24,836 bases of DNA. It comes from UBA11855 sp035297385 (lineage in GTDB: Archaea > Thermoproteota > Bathyarchaeia > Bathyarchaeales > Bathycorpusculaceae). The translations under genes were made by a program, and so were the position numbers. The notes beneath the pieces are model-generated. The model searched no databases and had not been told where the DNA came from. It worked only from the letters and a program-made list of their open reading frames with translations. This document shows, in pieces, positions 1-7,661 of the stretch (position 1 is the first letter of the stretch; each line of letters begins with the position of its first letter). The stretch spans positions 1 to 24,836 of the forward strand of contig DATGZD010000113.1 in assembly GCA_035297385.1 (NCBI GenBank), given 5' to 3'.

Positions 1-162
1 AGGTTCTTCGGCTTACTCCTTCTCATAATAGGTGTAATTATGATCTACTTTACGGTTACAAGTATCGCTGAACTTGCGGCCTTCAGCTTCTTCTTTGGAT
101 TCCTGAGTGTAGTGCTTCTTGTTATTGGCATTGCATTGTTGATTGCAAGATCACCAGAATAG
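1..162 (+). CDS. Small membrane protein, C-terminal part (cut by window edge)
   Basis: An open frame runs from the first base to a TAG at 160-162, giving 53 residues with no start inside the window. The translation is almost entirely hydrophobic: one segment beginning FFGLLLLIIGVIM, a short polar break with TSIAEL, and a second segment FLSVVLLVIGIALLIA, ending in a short RSPE tail. This looks like two closely spaced transmembrane helices at the end of a small integral membrane protein. I do not recognise a family and assign no function. It ends seven bases before the stop of the convergent DUF4342 gene. Confidence 0.6.
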   Translation, partial: RFFGLLLLIIGVIMIYFTVTSIAELAAFSFFFGFLSVVLLVIGIALLIARSPE

Positions 163-168
163 AGAGGG

Positions 169-486
169 CTACTCTCTTCGTTCAACTACAATTTTACAGT
201 TTGTAACTAATGCCGCGATAACGCCTAAGACCATAAGCCACGGCGCTAGAGCTACCCCAACTACGCCAACAGTAGCTGGAATCTCTACAAGAGTTTTATC
301 GGTATTGTCTTTTACGATAATTCTAGTCACGTTTCCCTCATGCAACAACTCGCGAACACGATCCACTAGATTGTTGCTTGATACGGTATATTCTTCTCGA
401 CTTATTTTGGCGACTGGAGCACCACAAACTGGACAAAACTTATCCTCCTCTTTTAGAGAAGAACCACATTTCACGCAGTAAGGCAA
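169..486 (-). CDS. Zinc-ribbon protein with C-terminal DUF4342 domain
   Basis: The protein opens with a double CxxC zinc ribbon (PYCVKCGSS ... FCPVCGAPV). A linker and a region resembling DUF4342 follow: a helical segment (LVDRVRELLHEGNVTRIIV), then an acidic/hydrophobic stretch ending in EIPATVGVVGVALAPW and a hydrophobic helix, with a short basic/acidic tail (VVERRE). DUF4342 proteins are small and of unknown role; the hydrophobic helix suggests membrane contact. The frame could begin at a TTG at 519, but I prefer the TTG at 484-486. It has a GAGGT Shine-Dalgarno about ten bases upstream and makes the protein start directly at the zinc ribbon, as zinc-ribbon proteins often do. It is divergent from aIF5B, with 138 bases between the two starts. 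Confidence 0.7.
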   Translation of the reverse strand: MPYCVKCGSSLKEEDKFCPVCGAPVAKISREEYTVSSNNLVDRVRELLHEGNVTRIIVKDNTDKTLVEIPATVGVVGVALAPWLMVLGVIAALVTNCKIVVERRE

Positions 487-624
487 TTTGGTGTCAACCT
501 CAACAAGAACAATGTACAATAATACTCTTAAGACTTTGTTTAATAATATCCTGTGCGTTTATTAATCCAGATTCCATTACAATCCACATAATGCTTTATT
601 GCTTAATAATAGGGAGATGACTGT

Positions 625-2415
625 ATGCCCATTCGCCAACCCATTGTTTGTGTTCTTGGACACGTTGATACAGGTAAAACTAGTCTTCTTGATCAAATCC
701 GCAAGACTAGCGTTCAAGCTCGTGAAGCAGGCGGAATGACACAACACATTGGCGCAAGTTTCTTCCCTCTTGAAACTTTGAAGCAACTCATCGGACCATT
801 ATTGTCCTCACTTAAGGGTGAAATTGAAATCCCTGGCTTACTTATCGTGGATACTCCTGGTCATGAAGCATTCACAAACTTACGACGTAGAGGAGGAAGT
901 GTTGCCGATATAGCTATTCTTGTCGTTGATATTCTAAAGGGTATAGAGAAGCAGACACTTGAATGCATAGAGATCTTACGCGCTAAGAAGACTCCGTTCA
1001 TAGTTGCCATCAATAAGATAGACCGTATTCCAGGCTGGAAACCACAACAATCAGCACCTTTTCTGAAGAGTTATCCAACTCAAGATGCGTATGTTCGTGA
1101 AGATTTGGATAATAGACTCTACACGATTATGGGCGCATTCTCTAGATTAGGCTTCAAGACTGATCGCTTCGACCGTCTACGACGAGAGGATTTCACGTCA
1201 ACCATCGCTTTAGTGCCAACGAGCGCAAAAACAGGCGAAGGCTTAACAGAACTTCTCATGGTTCTCGTTGGTTTAACACAGCAATATTTGAAAAAAAGAC
1301 TACAAACAACTGAGGGTCCTGCAAAAGGTTCAGTACTCGAAGTGAAGGAAGAACCAGGATTAGGTCTAACATTAAACACAATAATCTATGACGGAACGTT
1401 ACGGAAAGATGATTTAATCGTGGTTGGTGGCAAAACCCAACCTGTCGTGACTACTGTGAGAGCCATTCTTGTACCCAAACCATTGGATGAGATGCGTGAC
1501 CCACGTGATCGGTTCAGTTCTGTTGAATGTGTTTTTGCAGCAGCTGGAGTAAAGATTGTGGCATCAGAGTTAGAAGGAGCATTAGCTGGAGCACCATTAT
1601 ACGTTGTCCCTAAAGGTGAGAACACTAATGAATACACAAAGTTAGTTACTGAAGAAGTCGGAAGAGCAAAAATTGATACGGACGTTGCGGGAGTGGTTGT
1701 GAAAGCTGACACTTTAGGCTCACTCGAAGCTGTTGCTGATATCCTGAAGGCTAATAACGTACCGATCCGTATTGCTGACGTCGGCGATATTTCCAAACGT
1801 GACGTTGTTGAGGCTTCCATCGTCAAAACACGTGAACCTTTGCTGGGTGTAATTTTAGCTTTTGGAGTAAAAATCTTACCTGACGCTGAAGAAGAAGCAA
1901 AGAAGAGTGCCATTCAAGTTTTTCAGGAACCCATAATCTACAATATGATTGATAAGTATTTAGAATGGAATAAGAATCAGAGGGAAGCAAAACTTGAATT
2001 GGAATTTGAGAAGCTTGTCAAACCTGGGAAGATTCAAGTGTTACCTGGTTTTATTTTTCGTAGGGCAAAACCCGCAATTTTTGGCATTGAAGTACTTGGC
2101 GGCTTAATCAAACCAAAGTATAGTCTCCTTCGAGCTGAAACTGGAGAAGACATAGGTGAAGTGCAACAAATACAAGACAAAGGTAAAGCGATTTCTGAAG
2201 CAAAAACTGGCATGCAGGTGGCTGTTTCTATGGATGATCCGATAGTTGGTAGACATGTTTTCGAACGAGACATATTATATGTAAAGGTTCCAGAACGTGA
2301 CGCCAAAGCCTTAATGACAACGTGTGTAGAAAAGTTATCAGAAGACGAGCAAGAGGTTCTTAGAGAATTCATTCGGCTAATGCAGAAAAAGATTCCGTTT
2401 TGGGGCGGTTTCTAA
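625..2415 (+). CDS. infB: Translation initiation factor aIF5B
   Basis: This is the archaeal homologue of eIF5B/IF2, a GTPase that promotes ribosomal subunit joining and initiator-tRNA placement. At 596 residues it has the usual archaeal length, without the long eukaryotic N-terminal extension and without an intein. Visible motifs are G1 GHVDTGKTS (residues 12-20), the switch region GGMTQHIGA (about 36-44), G3 DTPGHE (76-81) and G4 NKID (about 130). These are followed by beta-barrel domain II, the alpha/beta domain III and the C-terminal barrel with its terminal helices. The ATG at 625 follows a GGGAG at 612-616. The gene is convergent with the MoaD-like gene, with 11 bases between the two stops. 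It does not sit in the larger translation cluster 5 kb downstream. Confidence 0.97.
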   Translation: MPIRQPIVCVLGHVDTGKTSLLDQIRKTSVQAREAGGMTQHIGASFFPLETLKQLIGPLLSSLKGEIEIPGLLIVDTPGHEAFTNLRRRGGSVADIAILVVDILKGIEKQTLECIEILRAKKTPFIVAINKIDRIPGWKPQQSAPFLKSYPTQDAYVREDLDNRLYTIMGAFSRLGFKTDRFDRLRREDFTSTIALVPTSAKTGEGLTELLMVLVGLTQQYLKKRLQTTEGPAKGSVLEVKEEPGLGLTLNTIIYDGTLRKDDLIVVGGKTQPVVTTVRAILVPKPLDEMRDPRDRFSSVECVFAAAGVKIVASELEGALAGAPLYVVPKGENTNEYTKLVTEEVGRAKIDTDVAGVVVKADTLGSLEAVADILKANNVPIRIADVGDISKRDVVEASIVKTREPLLGVILAFGVKILPDAEEEAKKSAIQVFQEPIIYNMIDKYLEWNKNQREAKLELEFEKLVKPGKIQVLPGFIFRRAKPAIFGIEVLGGLIKPKYSLLRAETGEDIGEVQQIQDKGKAISEAKTGMQVAVSMDDPIVGRHVFERDILYVKVPERDAKALMTTCVEKLSEDEQEVLREFIRLMQKKIPFWGGF

Positions 2416-2426
2416 TTTCTCTATAC

Positions 2427-2720
2427 CTAACCCCCGCCAACAGGTGGAAGAATAGCTAATACATCACCATCCTTAAGCTCAGTTTGTAAACCATTCTGAG
2501 TTGAGGCACTCTTGCCATTTACCAGAAACTGCAAAAAGCCTTTAACCTTACTAGTGTCTGGATCATAGACATAGTCAACAAAGTCTTTTCCGTATTGGTT
2601 TGACAGTATCTGTAGAACAGCATCTATTGTAATATTTTTGTTATTAGGAAACTGTAACGTCTCTTCTCGCTTATTCGTTATTTCTCGAATAGTAGTAAAG
2701 AATCGAACCGAAATTTTCAA
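2427..2720 (-). CDS. MoaD / SAMP-like ubiquitin-fold protein
   Basis: This 97-residue protein has the pattern of the MoaD/ThiS family: beta strand KISVRFFTTIREI, acidic/polar middle, LQFLVNGKSAS, then LKDGDVLAILPPVGGG. It ends in the PPV-G-G(G) tail that is adenylated by an E1-like enzyme. Archaeal relatives act as sulfur carriers for molybdopterin or tRNA thiolation and, as SAMPs, are conjugated to proteins. The predicted tail has three glycines. Neither an E1/MoeB nor a MoaE homologue is in the window, so which of these jobs it does is open. The start is a TTG at 2718-2720 with a GAGG just upstream. It is divergent from the M32 carboxypeptidase gene, across 126 bases. Confidence 0.88.
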   Translation of the reverse strand: MKISVRFFTTIREITNKREETLQFPNNKNITIDAVLQILSNQYGKDFVDYVYDPDTSKVKGFLQFLVNGKSASTQNGLQTELKDGDVLAILPPVGGG

Positions 2721-2846
2721 AGAACCTCACTGACAACATTAACAATAGACTGAAAGATTAACCTGTTGTACATCAATTAAATATCAAAAGAACAAACAAC
2801 ACAAAACCTATTACACCAGTCAAACACAACATCAGGAGCGAAAAAT

Positions 2847-4379
2847 ATGTCAACTAACATAGATTCATATTATAAGAAACTCTTGGCAAAAACCAAGGAT
2901 CTAATCGTTCTCCAAACAGCTCAAGGTGTAATTCAATGGGATATGGAAACCAAGATGCCGCCCAAAGCCGTAGAACAACGCAGTCTGCAACTTGCATTAC
3001 TTAGCCGTCTGAACCATCAGATGAGCACAGATCCAGAAATCGGTATCCTCTTAAAACAAATCATGACTAGCCCAGAATATGAGTCATGCAATCAGATTGA
3101 AAAACGCAATGTATACCTCATCAAACGAAACTATGATGAACAAACAGCACTGCCAGAAGAACTTGTTGAGGAAAAAACGAAACAGCAGGCAATCACAGTA
3201 AACACATGGAAGAAAGCAAAAAAAGCAAGAGACTTTGCGCTTCTAAAGCCTGAATTGGAAAAATTAGTTAACCTATCTAAACAAGAAGCAGAATTTCTCA
3301 AGAAAGTAAAAGAAACCCCAACACCGTATGATGCATTAATTGATAGTAATGAACCCAAAATGACTGCTGAGCAAATTACACCAACCTTCAATAGACTTCA
3401 GCAAGGACTTGAACCATTACTGCAAAAAATTCAGAGTAGCGATAAACAACCTGATATGAATACGATTCATGTAACCATTCCTGTTGAATCTCAGCAGAAA
3501 ATTGCAACTGTACTCGCCGAAACACTCGGCTATGATGTTACATCATCTAATGCCGCAGGCAGAATTGACGAGACCGAACATCCGTTCACAGAAGGATACT
3601 ACGATGATGTTAGAATCACTACGCATTACTATCCAAATGATTTTACGAGCAGCATCTTCAGTGTCCTACATGAAACAGGACACGCACTGTATGATCAGAA
3701 CTTGAACCCAGAATGGAAATACCAACCTATCGGCAGCCACACCTCTATGGGGATACACGAATCACAATCACGATTCGCAGAGAATATAGTTGGACGCTCC
3801 AAAGAATTCTGGACTAATACATTACCTAAACTTAAACAGGTCGCTCCAGAAATAAGAAACATAGAACTCGAACCTTTTATTCATGCAATAAACAGCGTTA
3901 AACCTTCAAAAATCAGGATTGAATCTGATGAAGTTACTTATAATCTCCATATAATAATTCGCTTCCAGATTGAACAAGCTCTCTTCGCCAATGAAGTAAA
4001 TGTCAATGAATTACCTCAAATTTGGAACCAAAAATACAAAGAACTCTTAGGCTTAAGCATCGAAAATGATTCTGAGGGAGTCATGCAAGACACACATTGG
4101 CCGAGCGGCCTCTTTGGCTACTTTCCAAGCTATAGCCTTGGGAACATATACAGCGGACAATTCTTAGCAAAAATCAAAGAAGATGTCCCCGATTGGAATA
4201 AACAACTTAATGAGGGGAACTTGACGGGTATAATGACATGGCTGAAGAATAACGTTCACTCCCAAAGCAATTTGTACGATCCTGCAGATTTAATCAAGAA
4301 GATTACTGGGGACCAATTAGACGCAAAACCGTACCTTGAATACTTGGAAGAAAAATACAGTCAACTCTATGATTTCTAA
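2847..4379 (+). CDS. M32 family metallocarboxypeptidase (carboxypeptidase Taq)
   Basis: This 510-residue protein matches the family length and is soluble, with no signal peptide, so cytoplasmic action is expected. The zinc-binding and catalytic HETGH motif lies at residues 275-279, in the typical context SVLHETGHALYDQ. The conserved HESQSR follows at 304-309, supplying the third metal ligand. Upstream, the family features HPFTEG and DDVRITTHY are present. M32 enzymes remove C-terminal residues from peptides with broad specificity, usually sparing proline, and probably serve peptide turnover. The ATG at 2847 is preceded by AGGAG at 2834-2838. Its only close neighbours are the divergent MoaD-like gene and a small convergent membrane-protein gene three bases past its stop, so it is probably transcribed alone. 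Confidence 0.96.
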   Translation: MSTNIDSYYKKLLAKTKDLIVLQTAQGVIQWDMETKMPPKAVEQRSLQLALLSRLNHQMSTDPEIGILLKQIMTSPEYESCNQIEKRNVYLIKRNYDEQTALPEELVEEKTKQQAITVNTWKKAKKARDFALLKPELEKLVNLSKQEAEFLKKVKETPTPYDALIDSNEPKMTAEQITPTFNRLQQGLEPLLQKIQSSDKQPDMNTIHVTIPVESQQKIATVLAETLGYDVTSSNAAGRIDETEHPFTEGYYDDVRITTHYYPNDFTSSIFSVLHETGHALYDQNLNPEWKYQPIGSHTSMGIHESQSRFAENIVGRSKEFWTNTLPKLKQVAPEIRNIELEPFIHAINSVKPSKIRIESDEVTYNLHIIIRFQIEQALFANEVNVNELPQIWNQKYKELLGLSIENDSEGVMQDTHWPSGLFGYFPSYSLGNIYSGQFLAKIKEDVPDWNKQLNEGNLTGIMTWLKNNVHSQSNLYDPADLIKKITGDQLDAKPYLEYLEEKYSQLYDF

Positions 4380-4381
4380 CC

Positions 4382-4573
4382 TTATTTCTTAGTTAGTTCA
4401 TCATAAACATAGAGAGCTAAGAATGCAACAACACTCGCAGCTACAAGTGCAACACCAATCCAACCGACAACAGGATCATAATAATCAATGCTAGTGCCAT
4501 AGTTTGCACCATAAAGAAATAAGATTACACCAACCACTGCGACGACAACAATGAACCATTTTAGTGATACCAT
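4382..4573 (-). CDS. Small two-helix membrane protein, unknown function
   Basis: This 63-residue protein has two predicted transmembrane helices: residues about 5-23 (WFIVVVAVVGVILFLYGAN) and about 36-56 (VGWIGVALVAASVVAFLALYV). An acidic/aromatic loop (TSIDYYDPV) joins them and the tail is charged (YDELTKK). It is convergent with the M32 peptidase gene, with two bases between the stops. It is divergent from the Fae-Hps fusion gene, across 227 bases. I recognise no family. The length, the ATG start and the clean hydropathy pattern argue for a real gene, but little more can be said. Confidence 0.65.
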   Translation of the reverse strand: MVSLKWFIVVVAVVGVILFLYGANYGTSIDYYDPVVGWIGVALVAASVVAFLALYVYDELTKK

Positions 4574-4695
4574 TTTGACATCTCATACGAGTAGTTTAAG
4601 CCTCATAATGAATTGTCACTATATAGAGTTACCTACAAAAACTGAGCAACAAACTCATAAAAGGAAAAAATATTCATTTCCTAAAAGAATACGTC

Positions 4696-4707
4696 CCGAC
4701 AGTCTTA
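4696..4707 (+). repeat. 12-bp direct repeat, copy 1, upstream of the Fae-Hps fusion gene
   Basis: CCGACAGTCTTA occurs here and again, identically, at 4750-4761. The two starts are 54 bp apart, close to five helical turns, so both copies would face the same side of the DNA. This copy lies about 105 bp upstream of the start codon. It is a plausible operator, but no binding protein is shown. Confidence 0.6.
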
Positions 4708-4749
4708 GCTAAAAATACAGATATAATCAATTTGCAGAGATCCTTTCCT

Positions 4750-4761
4750 CCGACAGTCTTA
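4750..4761 (+). repeat. 12-bp direct repeat, copy 2, abutting the TATA-like box
   Basis: This is the second exact copy of CCGACAGTCTTA. Its last three bases run into the TATA-like box TTAAATAT (4759-4766), so a protein bound here would be expected to interfere with TBP/TFB. A weaker, inverted and split resemblance (GACTGT...GTCGG, 4793-4808) spans the start codon. Confidence 0.6.
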
Positions 4762-4766
4762 AATAT
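4759..4766 (+). promoter_or_regulatory. Putative TATA box of the Fae-Hps fusion gene
   Basis: TTAAATAT lies 35-42 bp upstream of the ATG at 4801. Archaeal transcripts usually start about 25 bp downstream of the TATA centre, here near 4788. That would leave a leader of roughly ten bases and favours 4801 as the true start. There is no convincing Shine-Dalgarno, which fits a leaderless or near-leaderless transcript. Confidence 0.5.
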
Positions 4767-4800
4767 GACTTAGTATACTGTGAGTCCTTTGTGACTGTAG

Positions 4801-6252
4801 ATGTCGGGTGCAGATATTAAAAGACCTGAAACACGCGAAGAATTAATTAAACTCTTGACTGAAACCTCAAAAAAAGCGACAATGCAAAAAGCTGAATCGC
4901 AAACAAAGTCGAATAAGCCGACACTTTCGGCGACGGCTAAGGCTTTGAATATACATAGGGATACTCTCTATTCTTGGCTTAAGGAGTTGAATGTCGATTT
5001 CAAGACCGTTATGGATAGTGTACCGACAAATGGTGTTATACCTGTCGGGGATAATGAAAATGTATACCTTATTGGCGAGGCTCTTCTTGGAGAAGGAACT
5101 GAAGTAGCTCATATTGATTTATTGATTGGGAATAAGGAGGGCGCGGTTGGCAAAGCCTTTGCGTCGGGTTTGTCGAACCTTTCAGCGGGGCATACACCGT
5201 TGTTGGCAGTTATAAGGCCTAATCTGCCACCGAAACCCTATACATTGATAGTTCCTAAAGTTACCGTGAAGAATATGGAGGATACGGGAAAGATTTTTGG
5301 TCCTGCACAAGCGGCCGTCGCAAAAGCTGTGGCAGATTCGGTCGAGGATAATGTGATTCCAAGGGATAAAGTCGATGATTGGGTAATAGTATGCAGCGTG
5401 TTCATCCACCCGCAAGCAAGTGATTTTCGAAAGATATACCAGTATAATTACAGCGCAACGAAACTGGCTATAAAAAGAGCTTTGACTGCATATCCATCAA
5501 TAGAAAAGATGCTGTACGATAAAGATAGAGCTAAACATCCGATAATGGGCTTTAAAGTCCCACGTCTATGGCGACCACCGTACCTGCAAATCTCGCTGGA
5601 CAATCCAGATTTGGAGAGAGCTAAGAAAGTCATTGCACAGGTTCCTGGAAGCGATAGAATAATCATAGAAGTTGGAACACCGCTCATAAAACGTTACGGA
5701 ACAAGAGCTATGAATGACCTAAGACAAGCTTCAAAAGATGCCTTTATGGTTGCAGATTTGAAAACATTGGACGTTGGAAAAGTTGAAGTTGACATAGCTT
5801 ACGAAGATACAGCGGATGCTGTCGTTGCATCAGGTTTAGCTCCTCCAGAGACGTTAGATTCCTTTGTGCATGAAGCTAAACGTCTTGGCATCTATGGAAT
5901 AATTGATATGCTCAACGTTGAAGATATACCTACAAAATTGAAGTCATTGAAAGAATTCCCCGACATAGTGATACTTCATCGTGGGATTGACCAAGAAACT
6001 GGAAGAACATGCGGATTAGAACGCATAAAACTAATCAAGGAAATCTTTCCAGACAAAAAATTCCTGATCGCCGTCGCAGGTGGAATAGTACCGGAAACAG
6101 CAAAAGAAGCCTTAGAGCTTGGCGCTGACATAATCATTGTCGGAAGATACGTCACCCAATCCAAAGACATAGAACGTTCAGTAAGAGACTTCCTTGAATT
6201 AACACCCGCAATGCGTGAAGATATAGACCTGTATAGAGTACACACAGAATAA
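4801..6252 (+). CDS. fae-hps: Bifunctional Fae-Hps (formaldehyde-activating enzyme / 3-hexulose-6-phosphate synthase) with N-terminal helix-turn-helix
   Basis: This 483-residue protein has three parts. Residues about 88-250 are Fae, which condenses formaldehyde with tetrahydromethanopterin: EVAHIDLLIG with His104, SAGHTPLLAVIRPNL, FGPAQAAVAKAVADS. Residues about 258-483 are Hps, an orotidine-decarboxylase-like barrel joining formaldehyde to ribulose 5-phosphate, or running in reverse to make pentose phosphate: LQISLDNPD, VGTPLIKRYG, ADLKTLD, LHRGID, IAVAGGI, GRYVTQSKD. Fae-Hps fusions are known in archaea at roughly 390 residues. The extra 85 or so N-terminal residues hold a Fis-like helix-turn-helix: LSATAKALN, turn, then RDTLYSWLKEL (42-63), after a charged helical lead. 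The start at 4801 fits the TATA box and an unbroken frame; internal ATGs (Met28, Met71) would remove all or most of the extension. The gene stands alone between two minus-strand genes. Confidence 0.95.
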   Translation: MSGADIKRPETREELIKLLTETSKKATMQKAESQTKSNKPTLSATAKALNIHRDTLYSWLKELNVDFKTVMDSVPTNGVIPVGDNENVYLIGEALLGEGTEVAHIDLLIGNKEGAVGKAFASGLSNLSAGHTPLLAVIRPNLPPKPYTLIVPKVTVKNMEDTGKIFGPAQAAVAKAVADSVEDNVIPRDKVDDWVIVCSVFIHPQASDFRKIYQYNYSATKLAIKRALTAYPSIEKMLYDKDRAKHPIMGFKVPRLWRPPYLQISLDNPDLERAKKVIAQVPGSDRIIIEVGTPLIKRYGTRAMNDLRQASKDAFMVADLKTLDVGKVEVDIAYEDTADAVVASGLAPPETLDSFVHEAKRLGIYGIIDMLNVEDIPTKLKSLKEFPDIVILHRGIDQETGRTCGLERIKLIKEIFPDKKFLIAVAGGIVPETAKEALELGADIIIVGRYVTQSKDIERSVRDFLELTPAMREDIDLYRVHTE

Positions 6253-6296
6253 GAAACAGGTCAATCTCTCACTTCTTTCTATTGGATATCTCGTTT

Positions 6297-7532
6297 TTAA
6301 GAGGAATACTTCAACAATAAGAAAGCTACAAAGAAGACTATTGCAGCAACTAGGAATGTTGGAAGATAATTAAAATTCTTAGCTATGAATGGCCCCAGAA
6401 AGGAGCCAGCTGCTGCCCCTAAGCCTACCAAACCGTCGAAGAGGCCACTCTTTCCTTGCGGTATAAGCTCCATAGAGATAGATATCATCATTATATAGTA
6501 CATGGCATAGGCGAACCCAATGAAAACCATGATCATAAGAGTAAGGGGAGTTTGTAAGAACGCAGATTCAACAACTCCAATTAGCAAGAATATCAATAGG
6601 CTACGAAGAAGAACGAAACGGGGCATTTGTTTTCGGATATCCAACGACCTTGCGCGTCCTCTAATTAAGAAGAAGCCTACTGTGGCTCCAACGGAATTGA
6701 GGATGTATGCCACATAGACCATGCTTGTTGGTAATCCTAAACCTTGGTTTAGGAAAATAGGTAGAGGTGTGAAGAAGAGACTGGTCGCTAAAGAAAACAT
6801 AACTATAGCGAAAGCAAAGCCAGTAAAGTTGTCCTGCTTTAGTGGATTGTCCCATCGTTGTCCATCCATGAGTCTTGCTGAGGATTCTAAGCCTCGATAA
6901 GTAAAGTCTATTTTACGTTCTATACTTACGAGACGTCTCTCAAAAATCATTAATGGATCGGCAACTAATGCGAAGGACAAAATGAAGGCTATGACACTTA
7001 AACCACTGCAGATGTACAGGATGTAATTTGATAAAACTTCAAAACTGAGAATCGTTATAAAAGCAAAAAGCCCGATACATAACCCGACGATGAAACCAAT
7101 TTCTGTTAACCCTTCATAGAAGCCATAGGATTCCTCCCATTCATTTCGACTGTAATGTTCAGCAATGAGTACATTCTTGGGAGCTTCATGAGAAATATGC
7201 AAAACCTGCATAATCACGTACAATGCTACGAAGAGAAGAACGTTTTGAGCAAAAGGAAGCGTCATAAGGAACAGAATAACTGCCGACGAAGAGAATGAGA
7301 GCAGGATGAACACTTTGTAACGGCGTGTGGCATCACAAAGGTAACCCCACAGATACGACCCAGGAATCGTGCAAAAAAGAGCAACCGAAGTCATTACTCC
7401 AAGGGCGACCAAAGGTCCACCTAAAACGGCAGTATCCTTAAAAGTAATGATGTAGAGCGGAATAAAAACTGAAAGTAAACCGAAAGCTATTTCGTGGAAG
7501 AAAAACCCCAGTCGCCACATAGCCACAAACAC
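6297..7532 (-). CDS. MFS transporter
   Basis: This 411-residue protein has about twelve hydrophobic segments in two halves, separated by a charged central loop near residues 200-230 (ERRLVSIERKIDF ... MDGQRWDNP). Typical MFS features are present: a short loop between helices 2 and 3 with YLWGYLCDATRRYK, the second-half equivalent containing RGRARSLDIRKQ, and glycine-rich GLVGLGAAAGSFLGPF near the end. It is probably a proton-coupled exporter or importer in the cytoplasmic membrane; the substrate cannot be read from the sequence. The frame opens with GTG at 7530-7532. An ATG four codons later (7518-7520) is an equally possible start. It is convergent with the Fae-Hps fusion gene and divergent from rps6e. 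Confidence 0.9.
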   Translation of the reverse strand: MFVAMWRLGFFFHEIAFGLLSVFIPLYIITFKDTAVLGGPLVALGVMTSVALFCTIPGSYLWGYLCDATRRYKVFILLSFSSSAVILFLMTLPFAQNVLLFVALYVIMQVLHISHEAPKNVLIAEHYSRNEWEESYGFYEGLTEIGFIVGLCIGLFAFITILSFEVLSNYILYICSGLSVIAFILSFALVADPLMIFERRLVSIERKIDFTYRGLESSARLMDGQRWDNPLKQDNFTGFAFAIVMFSLATSLFFTPLPIFLNQGLGLPTSMVYVAYILNSVGATVGFFLIRGRARSLDIRKQMPRFVLLRSLLIFLLIGVVESAFLQTPLTLMIMVFIGFAYAMYYIMMISISMELIPQGKSGLFDGLVGLGAAAGSFLGPFIAKNFNYLPTFLVAAIVFFVAFLLLKYSS

Positions 7533-7661
7533 GAGTAAGAAGTTAATTTAAACTTTTACTTCCCAACGCTGACTTTAATTTTAGATATGTCTATACATGT
7601 TTGTAAATGCTTAATAGAGAGATAGTCAACTTGATACTTCCGCTGGAGAGTTAAACAGCTA

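Noticed and set aside
1386..1913. 175-residue antisense open frame inside aIF5B
   Set aside because: Ser/Thr-rich shadow of the GTPase gene with no recognisable domain.
4867..5687. Several long antisense open frames opposite the Fae-Hps gene
   Set aside because: They lie inside a well-supported gene, show no family resemblance and are explained by the codon use of the real strand.
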